44,884 bases of DNA, taken from contig CALFNG010000338.1 of the NCBI GenBank assembly GCA_937902985.1, positions 1 to 44,884 on the forward strand, written 5' to 3'. This DNA comes from an uncultured Myxococcales bacterium (GTDB lineage: Bacteria; Myxococcota_A; Polyangia; Polyangiales; Polyangiaceae). Below the pieces are notes generated by a model. That model searched no databases and was not told where the DNA came from. It was given only the letters and a program-made list of their open reading frames with translations. Shown piece after piece: positions 37,275-44,884 of this stretch. Made by a program: the position numbers and the translations under genes. How positions within the stretch are numbered: position 1 is the stretch's first letter; every line of letters begins with the position of its first letter.

Positions 37275-37604
37275 ATGCGCCACGCCCACGCCCATGCGCA
37301 GGTCGATGTGTATCGAGCCATCGCCGACCCGACACGGCGCGCGATCCTCGATCGGCTACGCGCGGGCCCTGCGCCCGTCAACGCGCTCGCGGCCGAGTTC
37401 GAGCAGAGCCGCCCCGCCATCTCGAAGCACTTGCGCGTGCTTCGAGACGCGCGGCTCGTCTCGGAGCAGCGCGCCGGCCGCGAGCGCGTCTACGACCTTT
37501 GCCCGGTGCCCCTCCAGCAGGTCGCAGGCTGGGTCGAGGGTTACCGCGGCTTCTGGCACGTCAGCCTCACGAACCTCAAACGACACCTGGAGAAGAACCC
37601 ATGA
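37275..37604 (+). CDS. ArsR-family transcriptional regulator
   Basis: 109 residues from ATG 37275 (GAGG 9 bp upstream); GTG 37260 is an alternative. Winged helix: VYRAIADPTRRAILDRLRAG, PAPVNALAAEFEQSRPAISK, HLRVLRDARLVSEQRAGRE, then YDLCPVPLQQVAGWVEGYR. This is the metal-independent ArsR subgroup that typically precedes an AHSA1/SRPBCC gene; no Cys metal site is visible in the recognition helix. Its stop overlaps the next start (ATGA). It probably represses its own operon. Confidence 0.92.
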   Translation: MRHAHAHAQVDVYRAIADPTRRAILDRLRAGPAPVNALAAEFEQSRPAISKHLRVLRDARLVSEQRAGRERVYDLCPVPLQQVAGWVEGYRGFWHVSLTNLKRHLEKNP

Positions 37605-38377
37605 CCATCTCGAAGAGTGGCGCCCGCGCCGTTGCGGCCCTCGGCGAAGGAAAGATCGTAGGCATGGTGGAGATCGCCGCCCCCGTCGAGCGCGTCTTTC
37701 GCGCCCTGACGGACGGCGACGAGATCACCAAGTGGTGGGGCTCCCCCGATCTCTATCGGACCACCGGGTGGGTCGCCGACTTGCGACCCGGCGGTCGCTG
37801 GCGTGCGTCCGGCGTGGGCGCCGACGGCGCGGCCTTCCACGTCGAGGGAGAGTACCGGGAGATCGACCCGCCGCACCGGCTCGTGCACACCTGGAAAGCC
37901 GCGTGGGACGGCAACAACGAGACGACCGTCTCGTACAAGCTCGAAGCGATCGACGGCGGCACGCGCGTGACCCTCCGTCACGAAGGCTTCGCGGACCGCG
38001 TCGAGTCGTGCCGCGGGCACGCCGCCGGCTGGGAGCGCGTGCTCGACTGGCTCGTGGCGTTCGTCGCGCCCGTCGAGCCACTGCGGTACTACTTCTGTCG
38101 CCTGGTTCCCCCGCGCCCCACGTTCGCCGCGGACCTCGACGCCGCCGAGATGGAGTTGATGCGCCAGCACGCGCAGTACTGGAGGGGGATGCTGGCGGAG
38201 GGCAACGCGATCGTCTTCGGCCCGGTCGCCGACCCGGTCGGGGCCTGGGGCCTCGGCGTCCTTCGCGCCGCGAACGACGAGGCGCTGCACGCTCTGCGCG
38301 ACGGCGACCCGGTCATCAAGTCCGGGCGCGGATTTCGCTACGAGATCCTTCCGATGATTCGCGCCGTCGCTCGATAG
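37601..38377 (+). CDS. AHSA1/SRPBCC domain fused to a YCII domain
   Basis: 258 residues from ATG 37601, overlapping the ArsR stop. Residues about 20-155 form an AHSA1/START-like domain (VEIAAPVERVFRALTDGDEI, TKWWGSPDLY, DLRPGGRWRASGVGADG, GWERVLDWL). Residues about 165-258 form a YCII-like domain (YYFCRLVPPRPTF, QHAQYWRGMLAEGNAIVFG, PVADPVGAWGLGVL, GDPVIKSGRGFRYEILPM). Each domain binds small hydrophobic or unknown ligands in other proteins. The coupling to ArsR suggests ligand-linked regulation or detoxification; substrate unknown. Confidence 0.88.
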   Translation: MTISKSGARAVAALGEGKIVGMVEIAAPVERVFRALTDGDEITKWWGSPDLYRTTGWVADLRPGGRWRASGVGADGAAFHVEGEYREIDPPHRLVHTWKAAWDGNNETTVSYKLEAIDGGTRVTLRHEGFADRVESCRGHAAGWERVLDWLVAFVAPVEPLRYYFCRLVPPRPTFAADLDAAEMELMRQHAQYWRGMLAEGNAIVFGPVADPVGAWGLGVLRAANDEALHALRDGDPVIKSGRGFRYEILPMIRAVAR

Positions 38378-38516
38378 CTCGGGCTCTCGTGGTTTCCGTC
38401 GTCACCCGTGACTCCTGACGGGCCTTCATGGCATCGGAACGAGGCGCGCGGGAACTTCGGGGCAACCGCGCGGTCCGAAACGAATGCACCTCGAAGCGAG
38501 ACCACGGAGCGACACC

Positions 38517-39878
38517 ATGGGCGGATCGAGCAGATTGGGCCGCGAGGCCCTCGTCGTCGGCGGTGGAATCGGGGGCCTAGCGGCCGCCTGCGCGCTGTCG
38601 AACCACTTCGAGCGCGTCACCATCCTCGAGCGCGACGAGGCTCCCGATTCGCCCGCCGTGCCACGGCCGGGCGTGCCCCAGGGCAAGCAACTGCACGCGC
38701 TCCTTGCCGGCGGACATCGCGCGCTCGACGAGCTGTTTCCCGGAGTGGTCGACGACCTCGACGAGGCAGGCGCCCCTCGACTGACGCAGGGGCTCGACCT
38801 CCGGATCGAGCGGCCCGGCTTCGATCCCTTCGTCCAGCGAGATCTCGGCTTCTACTCGTACGGAGTCACGCGCCCGCAGCTCGAGTTCTGCGTGCGCCGC
38901 CGCGTCGAGGCCCTCGGCAACGTCCGCTTCGAGGCCGGCTGCCGCGTCCTCGGGCCGGTGAGCACAACCGACGAAAGGGCGATCGGCGGAGTCCGGTGCC
39001 AGCGCGCGGGCCGGTCGGAGACGCGGAGCGCCGAGCTCGTCGTCGACGCGTCGGGCACCGGGGAGCTCACGCTCGCGGCGCTGCGCGCGACGGGCCACAC
39101 GGGGACGGCCGGCGTGCCCGAGACGACGATAGGCGTCGACATTGGGTACTCGAGCGCCGTCTTCGATATTCCGGCCGATGCCTCCCGCGGCTGGAAGGGG
39201 GTCATGCACCTACCGGACGCCCCCAGGACCAGCCGCAACGGGCTGCTGTTCCCCGTCGAGGGCCACCGGTGGATGCTCGCCCTCGGTGGCCGGCACGATG
39301 ATCATCCACCGGGCGACGAGGCAGGCTTCCGCGAGTACGCCGCGACCTTGAGGACGAGGACGATCGCCGACGCGATCGGCCCCGCGAAGATGATCTCGCG
39401 CGTCGATCGGTTTCGCTTCCTGGAGAGCCGCTTGCGGCACTTCGAGCGCGTCCCCTCGTTCCCGGGCGGTCTCTTGCCCATCGGCGACGCGATCTGCCGG
39501 TTCAATCCTGTGTTCGGTCAGGGAATGACCGTCGCGGCCCTCCAGGCGCTCGCGCTGGCTCACGTGCTCGCGGCGGCGGCGAACGCCGGCGAGACCGTCG
39601 AGTCGGTCCGGCGACCCTTCTTCGAAGAGGTGGCCGCGATCGTCGACACGCCCTGGGCGCTCGCAGCGGTGCCCGACTTCGTCTATGCGCGAACCGTGGG
39701 CGAACGGCCGGCCGACTTCGCGGCCAGTCTTCGCTTCGGCGCCGCCCTCACGCGCGCCACCGCGCGGCACGCCGACCTCCACAAGCTCGTGGCCGAGATC
39801 CAGAACCTGATGAGACCGCGCTCGGCTCTGAGGGAGCCGCAGTTCCTCGAGCGAATCATGGCGGAAATGGCGAGCTGA
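38517..39878 (+). CDS. FAD-dependent oxidoreductase/monooxygenase-like protein
   Basis: 453 residues from ATG 38517 (GGAGCG just upstream; an ATG at 38484 is in frame). The Rossmann FAD site is ALVVGGGIGGLAAACAL near the N-terminus, followed by VTILERDEAP. A second FAD motif, GGLLPIGDAICRFNPVFGQG then MTVAALQALALA, lies at about 310-340. VVDASGTGELTLAALRATG covers the middle. This is the p-hydroxybenzoate-hydroxylase-like group (epoxidase/halogenase-type relatives). No Trp-halogenase motif (WxWxIP) is seen. It follows the AHSA1 gene by 139 bp and converges on the response regulator gene. Substrate unknown. Confidence 0.87.
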   Translation: MGGSSRLGREALVVGGGIGGLAAACALSNHFERVTILERDEAPDSPAVPRPGVPQGKQLHALLAGGHRALDELFPGVVDDLDEAGAPRLTQGLDLRIERPGFDPFVQRDLGFYSYGVTRPQLEFCVRRRVEALGNVRFEAGCRVLGPVSTTDERAIGGVRCQRAGRSETRSAELVVDASGTGELTLAALRATGHTGTAGVPETTIGVDIGYSSAVFDIPADASRGWKGVMHLPDAPRTSRNGLLFPVEGHRWMLALGGRHDDHPPGDEAGFREYAATLRTRTIADAIGPAKMISRVDRFRFLESRLRHFERVPSFPGGLLPIGDAICRFNPVFGQGMTVAALQALALAHVLAAAANAGETVESVRRPFFEEVAAIVDTPWALAAVPDFVYARTVGERPADFAASLRFGAALTRATARHADLHKLVAEIQNLMRPRSALREPQFLERIMAEMAS

Positions 39879-39931
39879 CAGCCGGACGAGAGCGCGACGA
39901 TGCTGAAGGTCGCGAAGCAGGCTCTCAGGAG

Positions 39932-40627
39932 CTATTCCCCTTGCGAACCCGACGGCGTCTCGCTGAAGCGATACCCGACTCCGCGCACGGTCTCGATGAA
40001 GCGCCCCGCGGTCCCGAGCTTGTCGCGGAGGCGCTTCACGTGGGTGTCGACGGTGCGTGACGCGATCTCCGAGTCCATGGCCCACACGTCGCTCAGCAGC
40101 GTGCCGCGGGCCTGCACGCGATCGCGCCGCTCGGTCAGGGTCACGAGCAGCTTGAACTCGAGGGCGGTGAGCGCGATCTCTTCGCCTCCGACGGTCACCC
40201 GGTGCGCCTCGCGATCGATGTGGAGCTCCGCCACCTCGATCACGCGCTGCTCCGACGACTTGCCGCGCCGGAGAACGGCGTCGATGCGGAGCATGAGCTC
40301 GCGCACGCTGAACGGCTTGACCACGTAGTCATCCGCACCGAGCTCGAACCCCACGATGCGATCGATCTCTTCGGCCTTCGCCGTGACCATGATGATCGGC
40401 ACGAACTGCGTGAGGGGCTCGCGGCGCAACGCCTTGGCGACCGCGGTCCCCGGGACGTCGGGCAGCATGAGGTCGAGCAGCACGATGTCCGGCTTCACTT
40501 CGAGCGCGAGCTTGAGCCCCTCTTCGCCCGTCGCGGCCGCGAAGGCGCGGTGCCCGGCCTGCGTGAGGTTGTATTGCAGCACCTCGCGCAGGTCGGCTTC
40601 GTCCTCGATCACGAGCACCCGAGCCAT
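39932..40627 (-). CDS. OmpR/PhoB-type response regulator (orphan)
   Basis: 231 residues from ATG 40627; the upstream open frame is short and not conserved-looking. Receiver: VIEDEADLREVLQYNLTQAG, phospho-acceptor D52 in LLDLMLPDVPG, K104 in DDYVVKPFSVREL. DNA-binding winged helix: ALTALEFKLLVTLTERRDRV, SRTVDTHVKRLRDKLG, FIETVRGVGYRFSE, most like PhoB. No histidine kinase is next to it. It lies 74 bp downstream of the lipoprotein of receptor cassette 2 on the same strand, so read-through transcription is possible. Confidence 0.93.
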   Translation of the reverse strand: MARVLVIEDEADLREVLQYNLTQAGHRAFAAATGEEGLKLALEVKPDIVLLDLMLPDVPGTAVAKALRREPLTQFVPIIMVTAKAEEIDRIVGFELGADDYVVKPFSVRELMLRIDAVLRRGKSSEQRVIEVAELHIDREAHRVTVGGEEIALTALEFKLLVTLTERRDRVQARGTLLSDVWAMDSEIASRTVDTHVKRLRDKLGTAGRFIETVRGVGYRFSETPSGSQGE

Positions 40628-40701
40628 GGGCGGGAGCGTCTTCTGACTGCGCGACCGGTCTGCGCCGGGCACGTGACGTTTTCGTCACGCACGCGCCGCG
40701 C

Positions 40702-41787
40702 TCAGCGCACGTCGAACACGTATTCCGCCCAGCCCACCCCGCCGCGGTCGTCGCGCAACACGACCCACAGGTGCACGTTGCCCGCGACGGTCGGCGCGGT
40801 CCACCCGTTGTCGCTCGTCGTGGCCAGGTCGGTCGCGTCGCGCCCGGTGCGGTCGGCGTCGAACGAACCGCCGGTCGTGTACCACGCGACCGCCATCGAC
40901 TCGCGATCGACGACGATGGCCTGGACGTTCAGGTCGAAGACCACGAAGCGCTCCGCGCCGCTGCACCCCCCCGCGATCGTGCAATCGGCTTCGCACGTCG
41001 TGCTGGTCTCGTCGGGGCCGCACACGCCGTCGCCGCACGCATCCGTGGTCGGGCACGACGCCCAGGCGAGTTCGAGGGTAACGTGCGCGCCCGCCGGCAC
41101 CGGGTTCGTTCCCTGGTCGGAGGCGACGAGCGGCGCTCGAGCCCCGGCCACGGCGAGCCAGGCCACCACGGGGTTCGTGTTCGCGTGATAGCGGTGCTGG
41201 TACTCGACGCCGACTTCCGCGGGAATGACGCCCGCACCACACGACAGCCGCGTCTCATCGATGGTGATCGGGGTCGGCGAGCTCGGGGCCAGGATCCGGA
41301 TCGGGTCGTAGTAACCCCCCGTCGTGTCGGGATCGACCGGCCGGCCCTGCGGCTGTCCGGGGACCGGAGGCGGGACGTCGGGCCCGAAGAGCTTGCACGC
41401 GTCGGGCGGGATCGTGCCGGCCACCTGCTCGCCGTCGCCGAGGGACACGAACCAGTCTCCCGCGGTCTGTTCGCACTTGGCATTGACCGGGCCGAGGTCC
41501 GCGAGCGGCTTGCGCGCCTCGCAGAAGTCCCAGCGAAGGCCTCCGTTCGGGATCGTTCCGGAGCGATCGACGTAGAGCGCGCGGTACTTGACGCTCGTGG
41601 TCGGCGCCGCCTCGGCGGGGTCCGACTGGATGGCGAGCACGCTCGGGTCGGTGACGAGCGAAATGGTTTGATCGAGGTCGGGCTTGCAGGCCGACGCGAG
41701 CGCCAGGCACGTCGCGCCCGCGACCAGGCCCGGCACGACGCGGGCGACGCGAACGAGGCGGACGAGGCGCGAGCCGACAGCTACCAC
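40702..41787 (-). CDS. Lipoprotein, partner of TonB receptor cassette 2
   Basis: 361 residues from GTG 41787, overlapping the receptor stop by 7 bp. A basic start, hydrophobic segment and lipobox LALASAC give mature CKPDLDQTISLVTDPSVLAI. The mature protein has Ig-like beta features and a Cys-rich knot (CPTTDACGDGVCGPDETSTT, then CEADC). It ends HLWVVLRDDRGGVGWAEYVF, matching the end of the cassette 1 lipoprotein. No named family is recognised. It is inferred to be an envelope accessory of the upstream receptor. Confidence 0.85.
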   Translation of the reverse strand: MVAVGSRLVRLVRVARVVPGLVAGATCLALASACKPDLDQTISLVTDPSVLAIQSDPAEAAPTTSVKYRALYVDRSGTIPNGGLRWDFCEARKPLADLGPVNAKCEQTAGDWFVSLGDGEQVAGTIPPDACKLFGPDVPPPVPGQPQGRPVDPDTTGGYYDPIRILAPSSPTPITIDETRLSCGAGVIPAEVGVEYQHRYHANTNPVVAWLAVAGARAPLVASDQGTNPVPAGAHVTLELAWASCPTTDACGDGVCGPDETSTTCEADCTIAGGCSGAERFVVFDLNVQAIVVDRESMAVAWYTTGGSFDADRTGRDATDLATTSDNGWTAPTVAGNVHLWVVLRDDRGGVGWAEYVFDVR

Positions 41788-44447
41788 GTGACCCTCGCGC
41801 CGATCACGGGCAGCACCGGGAACCCCGTGATGTACCCGCGCTGCTTGTAGCTGGGATTGTACACGATCTCCTCGGGGTTCGAGTGGTCGGTCACGTTCTG
41901 CACGTCGAGGTACACCTCGCCGTCGATGCGTCCGTATTTGAAATGCTTGGCCACGCGCGCGTCGAGCGAGACGAACGACGGGATTCGAATCGAGTTGTGC
42001 TCTCCGAAGATCGGCTCGAACGTGTGCCGCGTCGAGTCGTAGAACGAGCCCAGAACCGGCGTGCGCGGATAGCCCGTCGCAAAGCGGAACCGGAGGCCGA
42101 CCTCGAAGCCCGCGCCGAGGTCGTAGGACCCGAGCGCCGTGAAGACGTGCGACTGGTCGTAGTCGAAGAGACGCCAGTCGAGGGTGGGCGCGTCCTTCCG
42201 TTCGCTGCGGAGGATGCTGTAGCTGACCCAGCCGAAGAAGCGGCCGACCTGCTGCTGACGCAGGAGAAACTGCGTGCCATAGGCGCGGCCGATCCCGGTC
42301 TGTTCGAGCGCCTGCGCCAGCAGCGGGCTCTCGGCCAGACTGCGCGCGACGAGCTCCTGCTGCTCCGAGAGGAAGCCGGTCATCTCGATCGACAGAGACG
42401 GGGTCAGCTGGAACGAAGCCCCCGCCAGGTAGTGCTGGGCCGACGAGAGACCGAGCGGCGGCGTGCCGAAGGCGGCCGAGATGTCTTCCGGCTGCGGGGC
42501 CTGATGGTAGATGCCGAAGGCCGCCTTGGCCGCGATCTCCGGCGTGAAGGCGTAGCGCACGGCCAGCCGGGGCTCGATCTCGGCGGACTCGCTCGTGAGG
42601 CCTTCGTTCGGCGAGGGCGCGGTCACGGGGACGGCCTTGGTGGTCGAGGTGATGTACGGCTCGAAGCGCGCGCCCGGGATGACGTGCAGCCGATCGTCGA
42701 GGAGCGAGATATCGGCCTCGGCGTAGGGCGCGAGCGAGCCGATCACGGTCTTCCAGTCGTCGGCAGCGACGCCCGCGGGGGGAGGCTCGCCGAAGACGTA
42801 CTCGTCGCCTTCGCGGGGCGGCGCTCCGATGGAGCCGTTACGGTGGAGCGACGAGGCGACCATCTCGATGTCGACGCCGACGGCGCCGCGAATGTGGTCG
42901 GCGAGCGGCCCGTGCCAGTCGGCGCGCAGCCCGAAGAGCGTCGAATCGTTCTTCGCGTCGGTGACGATCGAGCCGTACGCGTTCGCGAGCGTCGTCCTGG
43001 TGACGCCGAAGGAGGGCACGACGGTGACGACGCTGCTGTCGGGCTGGTGCTTCTCGTACCGGAGGTAAATCCGCTCGAAGTCGGTGCCCGTCGTCTGCTG
43101 CGTCGTGAGGCTCGGATCGGGGTTTACCAGCGTGTTCGCGATGCGGTCCGACGAGGCGAGCACGCCGAACTCGAGGGTCTCGTGGGGCGCGAGTTCGTAG
43201 ACGATCCGCGCCTGCGCGTCCCAGTATCGCGGGATCGGCACGATGTTGCCGACGTCTTCCGAGGTGACGGCGTTGACGGACGTATCGAGGTAACTCTTCC
43301 GGATGCCGGCCGCGACGTGGACCCGGTCGGCGACCTTGGCGCGCACGTCAGCCGAGGCGTCGATGACGTCGGCGCCCGCGCTCCCGTGGATGCCGTCTTC
43401 GTCGAGCGGACGCATGGCGACGGTGACCAGGCCGCCCAGGCCGCGGCCGTAGCTCGGACCGTAACCGCCCGGCACGAGCTCGACCGACTTGACGAAGTTC
43501 GACGGCAAGATCGAGCGGTAGCCCCCGCCGTGGTAGAGGAGCGGCACGTGGACGCCGTCGACGTAGACGCGCGTGTCCTGCGGAGCCGAGCCCCAGACCA
43601 CGAGCGACGACGAACCCGCGGCCGCGCGCGCCACGCCGGGCAGGTTCTCGACGACCTTGAGCACGTCGCCCTGGGTCCCCGGCACCTTCGCGGCTTGCGT
43701 CGCCTGGACCTCCGTCGACACGACCTGTTTCTTGAGCCGCGGCGCGGTGACCACGATCTCGTCGTCTTCGTCGGCGGAGCCGGTCTTCTCCTTCTTCCTG
43801 TCGACCTCGTAGGTCGCGTCGATCTTCTTGCTCGCCTCGAACGTCTCGGTGGTGCCCACGGTCGCGAGGCTCTCGCCGGAGATCGTGACGAGGTGGTCGC
43901 CCGGCGCGATGTCGAGAATGCGAAATTTGCCTTGCGCGTCGGTCAGCGCCTCCTGGCCGGTGTCGACCGCGACGCGCACGTTGGCCATCGGTTGCTTGCC
44001 GTGGCGATCGCGGACGACGCCTTCGAAGTCGGCCGTCTGCTTTTTGACGAGCGTCTCGGTGAACGTGAACTGATACCGGTAGGCGATCTTCACCGGGATG
44101 GGCGTCCCGTTGATCGTCGCGGGCGTGAAGGTGAACTGCTTCGCGGCGCCGACAGCCGCCGCGTCGAAGTCCGGCCCCGCGGACTCGACGACGGACACCG
44201 CGGCCACCTTGCCGGTCGCGTCGATGGCGATCTGCAGGAGCACCGCCGCGCCCTTGCCGGCGGCCACCTGCGAGGGCGGGAACTGCGCGTCGACGAACGT
44301 CACGAGCTTCGGAGGGACGATCACGCGCCGGCTCGAGGGCGCGGCTTGCCCCGTTTGCCCCGCCGACTGGGCGCGCGCCGTAGGGGCGACCGACAGGCTC
44401 ATCGCCAGCGCGGTCGCGGCGGCGAAGCGATCGGCGCGCGCTCTCAT
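41781..44447 (-). CDS. TonB-dependent receptor with N-terminal TonB_C and carboxypeptidase-regulatory domains
   Basis: 888 residues from ATG 44447, which overlaps the upstream TonB stop (ATGA); longer frames to the right read through that gene. Signal peptide MRARADRFAAATALAMSLSV then APTARAQ. TonB_C-like domain (about 40-130: AVLLQIAIDATGKVAAVSVV, AAKQFTFTPATINGTPIPVK), regulatory beta-domain (about 140-215: FRILDIAPGDHLVTISGE), plug (about 250-370: VVENLPGVARAAAGSSSLVV, WGSAPQDTRVYVDGVHVPLL, SYGRGLGGLVTVAMRP) and barrel ending VLPVIGARVTW. It is a paralogue of the receptor at 9427-12063 with the same domain order and the same downstream lipoprotein. Transported substrate unknown. Confidence 0.93.
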   Translation of the reverse strand: MRARADRFAAATALAMSLSVAPTARAQSAGQTGQAAPSSRRVIVPPKLVTFVDAQFPPSQVAAGKGAAVLLQIAIDATGKVAAVSVVESAGPDFDAAAVGAAKQFTFTPATINGTPIPVKIAYRYQFTFTETLVKKQTADFEGVVRDRHGKQPMANVRVAVDTGQEALTDAQGKFRILDIAPGDHLVTISGESLATVGTTETFEASKKIDATYEVDRKKEKTGSADEDDEIVVTAPRLKKQVVSTEVQATQAAKVPGTQGDVLKVVENLPGVARAAAGSSSLVVWGSAPQDTRVYVDGVHVPLLYHGGGYRSILPSNFVKSVELVPGGYGPSYGRGLGGLVTVAMRPLDEDGIHGSAGADVIDASADVRAKVADRVHVAAGIRKSYLDTSVNAVTSEDVGNIVPIPRYWDAQARIVYELAPHETLEFGVLASSDRIANTLVNPDPSLTTQQTTGTDFERIYLRYEKHQPDSSVVTVVPSFGVTRTTLANAYGSIVTDAKNDSTLFGLRADWHGPLADHIRGAVGVDIEMVASSLHRNGSIGAPPREGDEYVFGEPPPAGVAADDWKTVIGSLAPYAEADISLLDDRLHVIPGARFEPYITSTTKAVPVTAPSPNEGLTSESAEIEPRLAVRYAFTPEIAAKAAFGIYHQAPQPEDISAAFGTPPLGLSSAQHYLAGASFQLTPSLSIEMTGFLSEQQELVARSLAESPLLAQALEQTGIGRAYGTQFLLRQQQVGRFFGWVSYSILRSERKDAPTLDWRLFDYDQSHVFTALGSYDLGAGFEVGLRFRFATGYPRTPVLGSFYDSTRHTFEPIFGEHNSIRIPSFVSLDARVAKHFKYGRIDGEVYLDVQNVTDHSNPEEIVYNPSYKQRGYITGFPVLPVIGARVTW

Positions 44448-44840
44448 TCCAGTTCGAACCGTTGAGTCACCATGGCGGTCGCGACGACCGGCCGGCCGCA
44501 CAGGGTCGCGGGCTCGTAGACGCACTTCTTCGCCGCCTCGAGGGCCGCCTCGTCGAGGCCGTAGCCCAGGCCGCTCACCACGCGCGCCGCGATCACGCGG
44601 CCCGTCTCGCCGACCGTCACCTCGACTTTGACGAGGCCCTCGATCTCGGCCTGCTTGGCCTGCATCGTGTACTTGCCCTGCACGCCCACGGTGCGCCTGG
44701 GCCGAACGACGGCCTGGGTGCACTGATCGGGGCCCGCGGCGGCGAGCTGCTGCACGGCCTTCTTCGTGACGGCCTTCGGCGCCGCCGCCGCGCCGGCCCC
44801 ACCGGCCGCGGCGCGCGCACCGAGCCCCGCCGGGATGGCC
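44444..44840 (-). CDS. TonB-family energy transducer, partial, cut by the contig end
   Basis: C-terminal 131 residues or so of a TonB-family protein; the frame remains open to 44840, where adapter sequence begins, so the start and membrane anchor are missing. The TonB C-terminal domain is clear: GLVKVEVTVGETGRVIAARV, VSGLGYGLDEAALEAAKKC, VYEPATLCGRPVVATAMVT, ending QRFELE. An Ala/Lys-rich linker precedes it. It overlaps the receptor start by 4 bp and presumably energises that receptor. Confidence 0.85.
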
Positions 44841-44884
44841 AGATCGGAAGAGCGTCGTGTAGGGAAAGAGTGTAGATCTCGGTG
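44841..44884 (+). other. Illumina TruSeq adapter sequence (artefact)
   Basis: The last 44 bases begin AGATCGGAAGAGCGTCGTGT and end GTGTAGATCTCGGTG, the reverse complement of the TruSeq universal adapter as I know it, uninterrupted to the contig end. Its plus-strand translation yields the familiar contaminant peptide IGRASCRERV. It is not genomic. Confidence 0.97.

Noticed and set aside
41883-44465. 860-codon plus-strand open frame opposite receptor 2
   Set aside because: Antisense shadow of the TonB receptor caused by high GC3; no domain, signal or ribosome site.
44462-44875. Plus-strand open frame ending IGRASCRERV
   Set aside because: Its end is translated Illumina adapter and the rest is antisense to TonB.

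Overview
The window is a 44.9 kb, very GC-rich bacterial contig. Its gene content points to a myxobacterium (Myxococcota, probably Polyangia/Sorangiineae): eukaryote-like Ser/Thr kinases fused to ATPase or C-terminal tail regions, many low-complexity and Cys-rich lipoproteins, TonB receptors carrying an N-terminal TonB_C domain, and strong GC3 bias that leaves long open shadow frames. The placement is an inference from gene style; there is no rRNA or other marker here. I see no tRNA, rRNA, CRISPR array, integrase or complete insertion sequence.

Layout. 1-5.3 kb: a minus-strand pair, a kinase/AAA-ATPase/TPR-type regulator followed after 19 bp by a pyruvate:ferredoxin-oxidoreductase-like gene that runs off the left edge. 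5.5-8.1 kb: PhoH-type PIN-ATPase, divergent from a DUF1704-type metallopeptidase. 8.2-12.1 kb: a repeat element with inverted termini, then TonB receptor cassette 1 (TonB_C-carboxypeptidase-regulatory-receptor fusion plus lipoprotein). 12.1-15.1 kb: AI-2E-family permease, a small unknown gene, a Cys-rich lipoprotein and a gene-free stretch with hairpin repeats. 15.1-23.6 kb: a complete potassium-uptake operon in the order small membrane ORF-kdpF-kdpA-kdpB-kdpC-kdpD-kdpE, with a candidate KdpE box upstream. 23.6-24.0 kb: gene remnants, including the two ends of a type II NADH dehydrogenase joined by an internal deletion. 24.0-27.0 kb: an acyl-CoA carboxylase beta subunit divergent from a PAS-PAS-GGDEF diguanylate cyclase. 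27.1-30.7 kb: a minus-strand cluster of an outer-membrane-type protein, a membrane Ser/Thr kinase, a periplasmic protein and a Cys-rich lipoprotein. 30.8-33.0 kb: two SPFH proteins and a CPXCG protein. 33.2-36.9 kb: divergent ligD and ku, a two-gene non-homologous end-joining system. 37.2-39.9 kb: an ArsR regulator coupled to an AHSA1-YCII fusion, then a FAD-dependent oxidoreductase. 39.9-44.84 kb: an orphan response regulator and TonB receptor cassette 2 (TonB protein, fused receptor, lipoprotein).

Main points. Two paralogous TonB_C-receptor/lipoprotein cassettes lie near opposite ends of the window with the same organisation. The kdp operon contains an extra 28-residue hydrophobic ORF ahead of kdpF. 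Several genes look like internal-deletion remnants. The last 44 bases (44841-44884) are Illumina adapter sequence, not genomic DNA, so the right-hand TonB gene is cut off artificially. Starts are often uncertain because GTG/TTG starts are frequent and Shine-Dalgarno signals weak.
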